Part shown: positions 10,868 through 17,642 of the stretch, one piece after another
Numbering within the stretch: position 1 is the stretch's first letter
Layout of the letters: every line of letters begins with the position of its first letter
NCBI RefSeq assembly: GCF_006335005.1
Contig: NZ_VDMP01000027.1
Coordinates: 524,058-571,367, forward strand
From: Nocardioides albidus
GTDB lineage: Bacteria; Actinomycetota; Actinomycetes; Propionibacteriales; Nocardioidaceae
Direction: 5' to 3'
Length of the DNA stretch: 47,310 bases
Made by a program: the position numbers and the translations under genes
The notes under the pieces: generated by a model
What the model was told of the DNA's origin: nothing
The model's input: only the letters and a program-made list of their open reading frames with translations
Database searches by the model: none

Positions 10868-12109
10868 ATGACCCACGTCCCCTCCCCGCCTGCCGACGCC
10901 GGTGCCCATCCACCGGCGGAGATGGAGCGACGGTTCACCGCCTTCGTCATCGACCGCGCGGTCGGCTGGGGCCTCGCCGCAGCCGCGGCGTTCGGGGTGT
11001 GGCGCTTCGTCGACCCCGACGACGGGATGGTCGTCGTCCTCACCTTCCTCGGCGTCGCGGCGTTGGTCGGCCTGGTGCTCGGCGTCCTGGTCGGCGCGAC
11101 CGGTCTGACACCGGGCAAGTCCGCCACCGGGCTGCGTGTCGTGCGGCGTACGACGGGACGACCGGTCGGCGTCGGCGCCGGCCTGATGCGCGCGATCGTC
11201 CTCGGCCTCGCCGGTCTGCCCACCGCGGGCCTCGGGCTGGCCACCTTCGCCTGGACCGCCGCCATGGACCCCGACCGGCAGCGCCGCGGGCTCCACGACC
11301 GGATCGGCGACGCCATGGTGGTCGACGTGCGTCCCCAGGAGGTCGAGGCCGCCCCTGAGGTCGAGCGTCCGCAGCAGATCGTGAACCTGACCGCGATGCG
11401 GCTGCTGCCGTCGCCGGTCGAGGAGCACACGACCCCGCCGATGCCCGACCCCACCCCGACGCCCACCTCCACCCCCGTCCCCACCCCCGTCCCCACCCCC
11501 GTCCCCACCCCCGTGCCGACCCCCGTGCCGGCCCCCGTCTCCACCCCCGTGCCGGCCGCCGTGCCCGCGGCACCGGCGGCGGTGCCGCCCCCCGTGTCGC
11601 CCCCGGCGGCCACTCCGGCTCCGACTCCACCGCTCGCTCCCGCCCCCGCTCCCGCCGCCGCTCCCGCCGCCACTCCTGCGCCGGCCGTCGCTCCCGCCGC
11701 CCGGGTCCCCGTGGAGCAGACCCGACTGCGTCCCGAGCCGGGCAGCCAGCCCGCGGCCGCGGCCACCCCCGCCAGCGTGCGGTGGCGGGTGGCCTTCGAC
11801 ACGGGGGAGGCGTTCGTGGTCGAGGGGCTCGCGCTCGTCGGCCGGCGGCCGGAGCCGCGACCGGGGGAGGACGCGCGCCACGTCGTCCCGCTCCGCTCCT
11901 CCGACATGTCGCTCTCCAAGACCCACGCGCAGTTCCAGGTCGCGCCCGACGGCGCCCTCGTGGTGATGGACCGGGGCTCGACCAACGGGTCCTATGTCAT
12001 CCGCAAGGGGATGTCGCGCTCCCTGTCGCCGGGCCGGCCGAGCACGCTGCTGCCCGGCGACGAGGTGCGCTTCGGCGACCGCACCATGAAGGTCGAGCGC
12101 GCCGAGTGA
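10868..12109 (+). CDS. RDD-FHA membrane protein
   Basis: A 413-residue protein. Residues 20-155 form an RDD domain with about three hydrophobic segments ('FVIDRAVGWGLAAAAAFGV', 'VVVLTFLGVAALVGLVLGVLVG' region, and 'LGLAGLPTAGLGLATFAW') and the RDD hallmarks 'GLTPGKSATGLRVVR' and 'RRGLHDRIGDAMVV'. Residues 180-295 are a Pro/Ala/Thr linker built of TPVP repeats. The C-terminal 100 residues are an FHA domain with 'LVGRRPEPR', 'SDMSLSKTHAQF' and 'DRGSTNGSYV'. It should anchor a phosphothreonine-binding module to the membrane. It lies 29 bases after the first FHA gene with a GGAG-like ribosome site, so the phosphatase and the two FHA genes form one likely operon. Confidence 0.92.
   Translation: MTHVPSPPADAGAHPPAEMERRFTAFVIDRAVGWGLAAAAAFGVWRFVDPDDGMVVVLTFLGVAALVGLVLGVLVGATGLTPGKSATGLRVVRRTTGRPVGVGAGLMRAIVLGLAGLPTAGLGLATFAWTAAMDPDRQRRGLHDRIGDAMVVDVRPQEVEAAPEVERPQQIVNLTAMRLLPSPVEEHTTPPMPDPTPTPTSTPVPTPVPTPVPTPVPTPVPAPVSTPVPAAVPAAPAAVPPPVSPPAATPAPTPPLAPAPAPAAAPAATPAPAVAPAARVPVEQTRLRPEPGSQPAAAATPASVRWRVAFDTGEAFVVEGLALVGRRPEPRPGEDARHVVPLRSSDMSLSKTHAQFQVAPDGALVVMDRGSTNGSYVIRKGMSRSLSPGRPSTLLPGDEVRFGDRTMKVERAE
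11471..11554 (+). repeat. 12-bp tandem repeats encoding TPVP in the RDD-FHA gene
   Basis: Seven consecutive 12-bp units based on ACCCCCGTCCCC encode Thr/Ala-Pro-Val-Pro/Ser repeats. The first three are identical. The array forms the stiff proline-rich linker between the membrane domain and the FHA domain. Confidence 0.9.
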
Positions 12110-12122
12110 GGCCGCTGCACCC

Positions 12123-12719
12123 TCAGGAGCCCGCCCACTCGCGGCGCAGGAGCCCGTAGACCGCGGTGTCGCTCCACGTCCCGTCGCGATCGGCGTAGTC
12201 CTCCCGGGTGTGCGCCTCGCGGGTCATGCCCAGCCGCTCACACAGACGCGCCGAGGCGACGTTGCGGGGATCGAGCCGCGCCATCAGCCGGTGCAGCGGG
12301 TAGTGGGTGAACGCCAGGTCGACGAGCGCCCGCGCGGCCTCGGTCGCGAACCCGCGCCCGGCGTACTCCGGTGAGAACACCCAGCCCAGCTCCCCGATCG
12401 CCGGTGGGTCCTGCGGACCGTGCCGGTCGGTGAGGCGCAGCATGACGTCGCCGACGAGCACGTCGTCGTGCAGCACCGCCAGGCACAGACTCTCGCCCGG
12501 CACCGACGGCGCCGTCGCGGCCACCAGCCGTGCCATCCGCTCCGCCAGGCCCTCGGCGTCCAGTGCGGCGAACGGCAGGTAGCGGGTGACCTCCGGGTCG
12601 GCGCAGTAGGCGCCGATCGCCGCGCCGTCCGAGGCGAGCACGGTGCGCAGCACCAGTCGCCCGGTCGCGAGGGGCAGGGGCGGCGCCGGCTGCGCGGGCG
12701 GAGTCGATGCGGTGGTCAC
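12123..12719 (-). CDS. GNAT family N-acetyltransferase (RimJ/RimL type)
   Basis: A 198-residue acetyltransferase. It opens with '[15 protein letters not shown]', the usual first strand of the RimJ/RimL group. The acetyl-CoA binding motif is '[17 protein letters not shown]' near residue 130, and '[13 protein letters not shown]' near 160 is the conserved helix before the last strands. Substrate is unknown: it could act on ribosomal protein N-termini or on small molecules. GTG 12719 is chosen because TATTCT lies seven bases before it and no ribosome site is seen. It converges on the RDD-FHA gene with only 13 bases between the stops. Confidence 0.9.
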   Translation of the reverse strand: MTTASTPPAQPAPPLPLATGRLVLRTVLASDGAAIGAYCADPEVTRYLPFAALDAEGLAERMARLVAATAPSVPGESLCLAVLHDDVLVGDVMLRLTDRHGPQDPPAIGELGWVFSPEYAGRGFATEAARALVDLAFTHYPLHRLMARLDPRNVASARLCERLGMTREAHTREDYADRDGTWSDTAVYGLLRREWAGS

Positions 12720-12726
12720 GCCGGTG

Positions 12727-12732
12727 AGAATA
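12727..12732 (-). promoter_or_regulatory. Likely -10 element of the acetyltransferase gene (leaderless)
   Basis: On the minus strand TATTCT ends seven bases before GTG 12719. No Shine-Dalgarno sequence is present, which fits a leaderless transcript. Confidence 0.5.
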
Positions 12733-12749
12733 GGAGGCGGCCCGGACAC

Positions 12750-12782
12750 TACGATGGCCGCGCGTGCGCCCACCCGGGCGCA
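12750..12782 (+). promoter_or_regulatory. Promoter element and 5'-UTR hairpin of the cold-shock gene
   Basis: A -10-like TACGAT is at 12750-12755. About ten bases later a perfect 7-bp stem, TGCGCCC and GGGCGCA with an ACCC loop, occupies 12765-12782. The ribosome site GAGAGAGG follows at 12793-12800. Structured leaders control several cold-shock mRNAs in other bacteria, so a role in temperature response is possible (inference). Confidence 0.45.
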
Positions 12783-12812
12783 GGCGTACGACGAGAGAGG
12801 TTGGGCCGACCC

Positions 12813-13208
12813 GTGCCGACTGGCAAGGTGAAGTGGTACGACGCGGAGAAGGGCTTCGGCTTCCTCTCCCAGCAGGGAGGCGAGGACGTCTACGTCCGCG
12901 CCGACGCGCTGCCCGAGGGCGTGACCACCCTCAAGGCGGGCACCCGCGTCGAGTTCGGCATCGCCCAGGGCCGGCGCGGCGAGCAGGCCCTGCAGGTCCG
13001 CGTCCTCGACGCCCCCGCCTCGGTCTCGCGCAACCAGCAGCAGGCCAAGCGCAAGAAGCCCGAGGAGATGGTCCCGATCGTCGAGGACCTGATCCGCCTG
13101 CTCGACGGCGTCGGCGAGGCCTACCGCCACGGCCGTCACCCCGACCGTCGTACGGCGCAGCCCGTGGCCAAGCTGCTGCGCGCGCTCGCCGACGAGCTGG
13201 AGTCCTGA
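12813..13208 (+). CDS. Cold-shock domain protein with C-terminal extension (CspB-like)
   Basis: A 131-residue protein. Residues 1-65 form a cold-shock domain with '[15 protein letters not shown]' (RNP1 is KGFGFL) and '[10 protein letters not shown]' in the RNP2 position. The last 65 residues form a basic linker '[13 protein letters not shown]' followed by a helical tail. This long form matches CspB of M. tuberculosis (Rv0871, about 135 residues), which lies in the same gene neighbourhood. The domain binds single-stranded RNA or DNA; the tail has no assigned function. RNP2 lacks the usual histidine and phenylalanine (VYVR for VFVH), a variant seen in this subgroup. GTG 12813 follows GAGAGAGG with a 12-base gap, which is long. 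Confidence 0.9.
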   Translation: MPTGKVKWYDAEKGFGFLSQQGGEDVYVRADALPEGVTTLKAGTRVEFGIAQGRRGEQALQVRVLDAPASVSRNQQQAKRKKPEEMVPIVEDLIRLLDGVGEAYRHGRHPDRRTAQPVAKLLRALADELES

Positions 13209-13223
13209 GCCGGGCTCGGACTC
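13200..13223. terminator. Palindrome spanning two convergent stop codons
   Basis: The arms GAGTCC and GGACTC enclose GAGCC and GGCTC, with one unpaired T. The dyad includes the TGA of the cold-shock gene and most of the reverse stop of the MFS gene. With only 13 bases between the two genes it is the only candidate for a two-way terminator. No T-run follows on either side. Confidence 0.5.
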
Positions 13224-14667
13224 AACCGGTCGGCGCCGGCCTCGACGCCTTCCGGTCCGGCGCGCTGCGGAGCACGAACACCGCCCACGCGGTCAGCAGC
13301 ACGGCGGCGAACGCCAGCCCCACGCCGTTGACGGCGGGGTAGGACATCACGACGCCGAGGAAGCCGCCGAACACCCAGGCCAGCTGCAGGGTCGTGTCGC
13401 CCTTGGCGAAGGCGCTGGCGTGTGCGCGCACCGGCACGCCGCTCTGGATCGTCGAGTCGAGCGACACCTTCGCGAGGTACTGCATCAGCCCGACCGTCAG
13501 TCCCAGCGCCAGCAGGGGGAGCAGGCTGTAGAGCACCGTCGCCAGCACCAACGCGACGATGTCGGCGACCAGAGCCACCACGACCATGACGGCCGGGTTG
13601 ATCCTGCGGGCGAGCGAGGCGACCACGATCCCGATCGTGTTGCCCAGTCCGGCGGCGCCGATGACCAGACCGACCAGCAGCGTGGAGCGGGTCTTGCTCT
13701 CCCAGCCGTCGAGCGGCTCGGTCGCGAGCACGAACGTCATGAACATGGTGAGGAAGCCCGAGAGCAGTCGGGGTCCGCAGTTGGCCCGCAGCGCGAAGGC
13801 GACCCGTGGCGGGAGACCGCTGCGCCGCGGCCCGGCGCCCGGCCCCCCGAGCGACTCCTCGCCCGTCGAGGAGTCGACGCGGCTGGGGAGCAGGATGGCG
13901 GCGATGGTGCCGACGGTGAACACCACGAACGCGTAGCGGCACGCCCACTCCGGACCGATCCAGTACGCCGCTCCGGCGAGCGGCCCCGAGACGCAGGCGC
14001 CGACCACCCCGGCAAGCGCGACCCGGCCGTTGGCCTTGACGAGCGTGATCTCGGAGGGGAGGAGGCGCGGCACGGCGGCCGCCTTCGCGACGCCGTACGC
14101 CTTGGAGGAGACGAGGACGCCGAGCGCGGCGACGTAGAACCACGGCGATCCGTCGCCCAGGGTGCCGGCCAGCACCCAGCACAGGAAGGCGCGCAGCGCG
14201 AAGGTGGCGCCGATCGCCCAGCGCCGGCCGTGGCTGAACCGGTCGAGGAACGGGCCGATCAGCGGGGCGACGATGGCGAACGGGACCATGGTCAGGCCCA
14301 GGAACAGCAGCACGGGGCCGCGCTCGCCGCTGGTGGCGCCGGCGAAGAACACCGTGCCCGCGAGGGCGATCGCGAAGGCCGAGTCACCGGCGGCGTTGCA
14401 GGCGTGCAGCTCGATCAGGCGGTTGAGCCCCGAGCGCTCCGCGCCCTGGGCGCCCGCCGCGCGCCGCGCCTGGCGGAAGGTCGCCCGGCCCGCGCGCCCG
14501 GTCACGGTCGCGAATCCCTTGAGCCCCCGTGCCGTGGCCTTGGCGCCGGTGCCGATGCCGGCCCCGACCGCTCGCATCGAGCCGGTCTCCGTCAGCTGGG
14601 GACTCCCGCCGTCGTCGGCGTCCGGCGGGCTGGCCGGAGGGCGCGGATCGGAGCCGTCGGTGGTCAC
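13222..14667 (-). CDS. MFS transporter (Rv0876c-like)
   Basis: A 481-residue membrane protein. The first 90 residues are cytoplasmic and basic. About twelve hydrophobic segments follow, starting with 'FAIALAGTVFFAGAT', and an MFS loop-like 'GPFLDRFSHGRRWAIG' lies after the second segment. The long N-terminal part and 'LNRLIELHACNAAGDSAFAIA' (in part) are features of the Rv0876c group of actinobacterial MFS proteins. Substrate is unknown. The divergent neighbour encodes DUF3027, as in mycobacteria (Rv0877). GTG 14667 is the start; no clear ribosome site is seen. Confidence 0.88.
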   Translation of the reverse strand: MTTDGSDPRPPASPPDADDGGSPQLTETGSMRAVGAGIGTGAKATARGLKGFATVTGRAGRATFRQARRAAGAQGAERSGLNRLIELHACNAAGDSAFAIALAGTVFFAGATSGERGPVLLFLGLTMVPFAIVAPLIGPFLDRFSHGRRWAIGATFALRAFLCWVLAGTLGDGSPWFYVAALGVLVSSKAYGVAKAAAVPRLLPSEITLVKANGRVALAGVVGACVSGPLAGAAYWIGPEWACRYAFVVFTVGTIAAILLPSRVDSSTGEESLGGPGAGPRRSGLPPRVAFALRANCGPRLLSGFLTMFMTFVLATEPLDGWESKTRSTLLVGLVIGAAGLGNTIGIVVASLARRINPAVMVVVALVADIVALVLATVLYSLLPLLALGLTVGLMQYLAKVSLDSTIQSGVPVRAHASAFAKGDTTLQLAWVFGGFLGVVMSYPAVNGVGLAFAAVLLTAWAVFVLRSAPDRKASRPAPTG

Positions 14668-14720
14668 GCGTCTATCTTGCCTGCCCCGACGTGACGATCC
14701 GCGCCGGCATGGGGGATGCT

Positions 14721-15503
14721 GTGCCGGTGTCCATCCTGGAGCGCAAGCTGACCGACGCCGCCACCGCCGAAGCCGTCGACGCGGCCCGCGCTGCGCTGCT
14801 CGAGGAGGTCGACGCCGCCGACGTGGGCGAGCACTCCGGCTACCAGGTCGACGGCCTCCGGGTCGTCACCCACCTGTTCGAGTGCACCAGCAAGGGCTAC
14901 CGCGGCTGGCACTGGGCGGTCACCCTGACCCGCGCCTCGCGGCAGCGCAAGGTCACCGTCGTCGAGGTCGTCCTCCTGCCCGGATCCGACGCGATCGTCG
15001 CTCCGCCCTGGGTCCCCTACCGCGAGCGGCTGCGCCCCGGCGACATGTCGCCCGGTGATCTGCTGCCCGTCGCCGACGACGACCCGCGGCTGGTGCCGAC
15101 GTACTCCTTCGGCGACGACCCGCTCGACACCGACGAGAAGGCACAGATCCGCCAGGTAGCCAAGGACCTCGGTCTGGGCCGGGTGCGCGTGCTCTCGCCG
15201 GAGGGACGCGCCGCCGCCGCCGAGCGCTGGTACGACGGCGAGCCCGGCCCCGACGCCCCGATCGCCAAGTCCGCGCCGCAGCAGTGCTACTCGTGCGGCT
15301 TCCTCGTCCGGCTCAACGGGCCGCTCTCGGAGCTGTTCGGGGTCTGCGCCAACGGCGACGCCAACGACGACGGCCGCGTCGTGGCCCACCAGCACGGCTG
15401 CGGCGCCCACTCCGAGGTGCGGCTGACCAAGCGTCAGCAGCCCCAGCCGCCCGCGCCGCCCGTCATCGACACCATCTCGCTCGACGACCTCGAGACATTC
15501 TGA
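14721..15503 (+). CDS. DUF3027 protein
   Basis: A 260-residue cytoplasmic protein of family DUF3027, found across actinobacteria next to an MFS gene. Two cysteine/histidine groups near the C-terminus, 'CYSCGF' (about residues 190-195) and 'VCAN...HQHGCGAH', look like a zinc site. The body has alternating strand and helix segments and a 'GWHWAVTLTR' motif. The function is not known. Three starts are possible: ATG 14709, GTG 14721 and GTG 14727. GTG 14721 is given because GGGGGA lies upstream, but the choice is uncertain by a few residues. Confidence 0.85.
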   Translation: MPVSILERKLTDAATAEAVDAARAALLEEVDAADVGEHSGYQVDGLRVVTHLFECTSKGYRGWHWAVTLTRASRQRKVTVVEVVLLPGSDAIVAPPWVPYRERLRPGDMSPGDLLPVADDDPRLVPTYSFGDDPLDTDEKAQIRQVAKDLGLGRVRVLSPEGRAAAAERWYDGEPGPDAPIAKSAPQQCYSCGFLVRLNGPLSELFGVCANGDANDDGRVVAHQHGCGAHSEVRLTKRQQPQPPAPPVIDTISLDDLETF

Positions 15504-15511
15504 GTTGGATG

Positions 15512-16140
15512 GCGCGAGCGCGTCGCTCGTTCCTCGCGCCGCGCTGCCGCGCACGCAGTTGGCTTTCGTAGGTGGTTCCGTCCGCCTGGCGGCCACCGTG
15601 TCGGCTCGCGGAAAACTCGGCTCCTTCGCTCCGGTCGCTCCTTCGTCGCTCCCTGCGCTGGGTCGCCGTCGCTTCCCGCGATGCCCGACGCGTGGGGTGG
15701 GATGGCGCGAGCGCGGCGTCGCTTCGCTCCGCCGCGCTGCCGCGCGCGCAGTTGGCTTTCGTAGGTGGTTCCGTCCGCCTGGCGGCCACCGTGTCGGCTC
15801 GCGGAAAGCTCGGCTCCTTCGCTCCGGTCGCTCCTTCGTCGCTCCCTGCGCTGCGTCGCCGTCGATTCCCGCGATGACCGACGCGTGGGGTGGGATGGCG
15901 CGAGCGCAGTCGAGTCCGGTAGATGGTTGCGTTGGTCCGGCGGCCACAGTGTCGGCTCGCGGAAAGGCTCGGCTCCTTCGCTCCGGTCGCTCGTCCCTCG
16001 CTCCCTACGCTCCGTCGCCCTCGCTTCCCGCGATGACCGACGCGACGGCTTCCGTGGCGCGAGCGCGTTGTTGGATGGCGCGAGCGCACTCGAGTCCGGT
16101 AGGTGGTTGCGCCCGCCTGCCGGCGAGCCTGTCGGCGCGC
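15512..16140. repeat. Intergenic GC-rich repeat cluster 2 (period about 193 bp)
   Basis: The whole gap between the convergent DUF3027 and methyltransferase genes is filled by this repeat family. Units begin with GCGCGAGCG at 15512, 15705, 15898, 16057 and 16078. The first three are spaced by exactly 193 bases. The third lacks the 'CGCGCCGCGCTGCCGCGC' block and is shorter, the fourth is only a stub, and the fifth is cut after about 60 bases. Some units read 'CGCAGTTGGCTTTCGTAGG' where others read 'GGTCGAGTCCGGTAGG', so two subtypes are mixed. The cluster starts eight bases after the DUF3027 stop. No gene is supported here. Confidence 0.9.
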
Positions 16141-16162
16141 GACGCCTGGGTGGCTTCGCGGG

Positions 16163-16792
16163 TCAGGCTCGGGCCAGGATCGCCACGCAGTAGAGGTCGT
16201 CGACCGGGCGCAGGTCGTAGCCGCCGAACCGGTGCTGGACGACCAGCCCGGCCTCCTCGACGTCGGCGAGGAACTCCTCGGGGGCGTACTCCCGCGCGGT
16301 CGTCGGCCCCTCCTGCAGGTGGAAGCCGACGAGGATCCGCCCGCCGGGGGCGAGCAGGGAGCCGAGGCGTCGCAGGACGGCGACCTCGGTGCCCTCGGCG
16401 ACGAAGGTGAGCACGTTGCCGACGCACACGACGAGGTCGTAGGCCGTCGGCGCGGCGGCGGAGGTGAGCGCATCGGACGTCAGCGCGAGGATCTCGAGCG
16501 GCAGCACCTCCAGCTCGGGCCACAGTCGGCGGGACTGCTCGACGAGGACCGGGTCGGGCTCGGCGGCGGTGACCCGGTGGCCCTGGGCGAGGAGGTGGGC
16601 GCCGATGCGCCCCATGCCGGAGCCGGCGTCGAGGATCGCCGCGCCCCGCGGGACCAGGGCGTCGGCGAGCCGCGCCTCACCGACCACGTCGGCGCCCTCC
16701 GCGATCAGCTCGGCGAACCGGTCGCCGTACCCGCTGGTCCTCGAGCCACCCAGCGCCCACCGCGTCGGCGGCAGGGGAGGGGCGTCACCCAT
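16163..16792 (-). CDS. Class I SAM-dependent methyltransferase
   Basis: A 209-residue protein with a Rossmann-type methyltransferase domain. Motif I is 'ILDAGSGMGRIGAHL' near residue 54. 'VTAAEPDPVLVEQSR' follows with the acidic residue that binds the ribose, and 'YDLVVCVGNVLTFV' is motif II. The C-terminal part has 'GGRILVGFHL'. The substrate cannot be told from sequence. Its ATG overlaps the end of the DUF2530 gene by eight bases, so the two form an operon read from the DUF2530 promoter. Confidence 0.88.
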   Translation of the reverse strand: MGDAPPLPPTRWALGGSRTSGYGDRFAELIAEGADVVGEARLADALVPRGAAILDAGSGMGRIGAHLLAQGHRVTAAEPDPVLVEQSRRLWPELEVLPLEILALTSDALTSAAAPTAYDLVVCVGNVLTFVAEGTEVAVLRRLGSLLAPGGRILVGFHLQEGPTTAREYAPEEFLADVEEAGLVVQHRFGGYDLRPVDDLYCVAILARA

Positions 16793-17078
16793 CGGTGTCG
16801 CGCTCGCGCTCGGCGCGGACCTGGCGCCGGCGCTTGCAGTACTCCGAGCCCAGCAGGCCGAGGCCGACGCCGGTGAGGCACATCCAGAGCAGCCAGGTGT
16901 GGCCGTCCTCCTCGAGGCGTCCGTAGAACGGCAGCAGCCCGATGAAGGCGAGGAGGAAGAGTCCGGTGCCGACCTGGACCGTCCGCACGCCGTCGACGTC
17001 GAGCGGCTCGACGGGTGCGATCAGGTAGGTCCGGTTGCCGATCTCGTGCTGGGTCGGCTGGTCGTCACGGAGCTCCAC
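16785..17078 (-). CDS. DUF2530 small membrane protein
   Basis: A 97-residue protein with two predicted membrane helices ('VGTGLFLLAFIGLLPFY' near residue 36 and 'TWLLWMCLTGVGLGLLG' near 61) and a basic C-terminus 'CKRRRQVRAERER'. It belongs to DUF2530; the M. tuberculosis counterpart is Rv0879c, which also faces a MarR gene. Function unknown. GTG 17078 is supported by TAGCAT six bases upstream on the minus strand, a leaderless pattern. It shares an intergenic operator with marR. Confidence 0.85.
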   Translation of the reverse strand: MELRDDQPTQHEIGNRTYLIAPVEPLDVDGVRTVQVGTGLFLLAFIGLLPFYGRLEEDGHTWLLWMCLTGVGLGLLGSEYCKRRRQVRAERERDTDG

Positions 17079-17084
17079 GCCCTC

Positions 17085-17090
17085 ATGCTA
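17085..17090 (-). promoter_or_regulatory. Likely -10 element of the DUF2530 gene (leaderless)
   Basis: On the minus strand TAGCAT ends six bases before GTG 17078. The MarR-type palindrome at 17107-17119 falls about where the -35 region of this promoter would be. Confidence 0.5.
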
Positions 17091-17106
17091 CCGCCGGCCG
17101 GAATAC

Positions 17107-17119
17107 TTACCGAAGGTAA
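17107..17119. promoter_or_regulatory. Probable MarR operator
   Basis: TTACC-GAA-GGTAA is a perfect AT-rich dyad, unusual in this GC-rich sequence. It lies between the divergent DUF2530 and marR promoters, upstream of both start sites. MarR regulators commonly bind such dyads in their own intergenic region. Autoregulation and control of the DUF2530-methyltransferase pair are inferred. Confidence 0.65.
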
Positions 17120-17124
17120 TGACT

Positions 17125-17130
17125 TATGCT
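17125..17130 (+). promoter_or_regulatory. Likely -10 element of marR (leaderless)
   Basis: TATGCT ends six bases before ATG 17137, so transcription would start at or next to the start codon. This favours ATG 17137 over the in-frame ATG 17119, which lies upstream of the -10 and overlaps the operator. Confidence 0.55.
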
Positions 17131-17136
17131 AACGAT

Positions 17137-17586
17137 ATGCCGACTCGGGAGTTGCACGTGCGAACCGACGCGGGCCTTGCCAGCGAGCTCCGGTTCGCGG
17201 TCATGCGGCTGCGCCGGCGCCTGGCGCGCGAGCGCCACCCGGACAACGACCTCAGCGTCTCCTCGATGGCCGTGCTCCACGCGCTCCACCGCCACGGCGA
17301 GCTCGCGGTCGGTGCGCTCGCGGCCCGCGAGCAGGTGCAGCCGCCGAGCATGACCCGCACCGTGACCGCGCTCGCCGACGCCGGACTCGTCGAGCGGTGC
17401 GCCCACCCCAGCGACGGCCGCCAGGTCGTCGTCCGCGTCACCGACGAGGGCCGCGCGGTCGTCGCCGCCGACCTGACGCGACGCGACCGGTGGCTCTCGC
17501 GCCGCCTCGAGGAGCTGAGCGCCGAGGATCGCGACGTGCTGCGCCGAGCCGCGCCGATCCTGCAACGCCTCGCCGAGTCCGAGTGA
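17137..17586 (+). CDS. MarR family transcriptional regulator (Rv0880-like)
   Basis: A 149-residue winged-helix regulator. The DNA-binding part covers residues 35-95, with helix 'LAAREQVQPPSMTRTVTALADAG' (recognition helix, in part) and the wing 'RCAHPSDGRQVVVRVTDEG'. N- and C-terminal helices form the dimer interface. The neighbourhood matches Rv0880 of M. tuberculosis. It probably represses itself and DUF2530 through the TTACC-GAA-GGTAA dyad, and may control the MFS gene 57 bases downstream. An inducing ligand cannot be predicted. Confidence 0.92.
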   Translation: MPTRELHVRTDAGLASELRFAVMRLRRRLARERHPDNDLSVSSMAVLHALHRHGELAVGALAAREQVQPPSMTRTVTALADAGLVERCAHPSDGRQVVVRVTDEGRAVVAADLTRRDRWLSRRLEELSAEDRDVLRRAAPILQRLAESE

Positions 17587-17642
17587 TTCCTGGCTGAGCC
17601 CCCGCGAGCACCCACCACCGGCAGCGACCCGAAGGAGATCCC

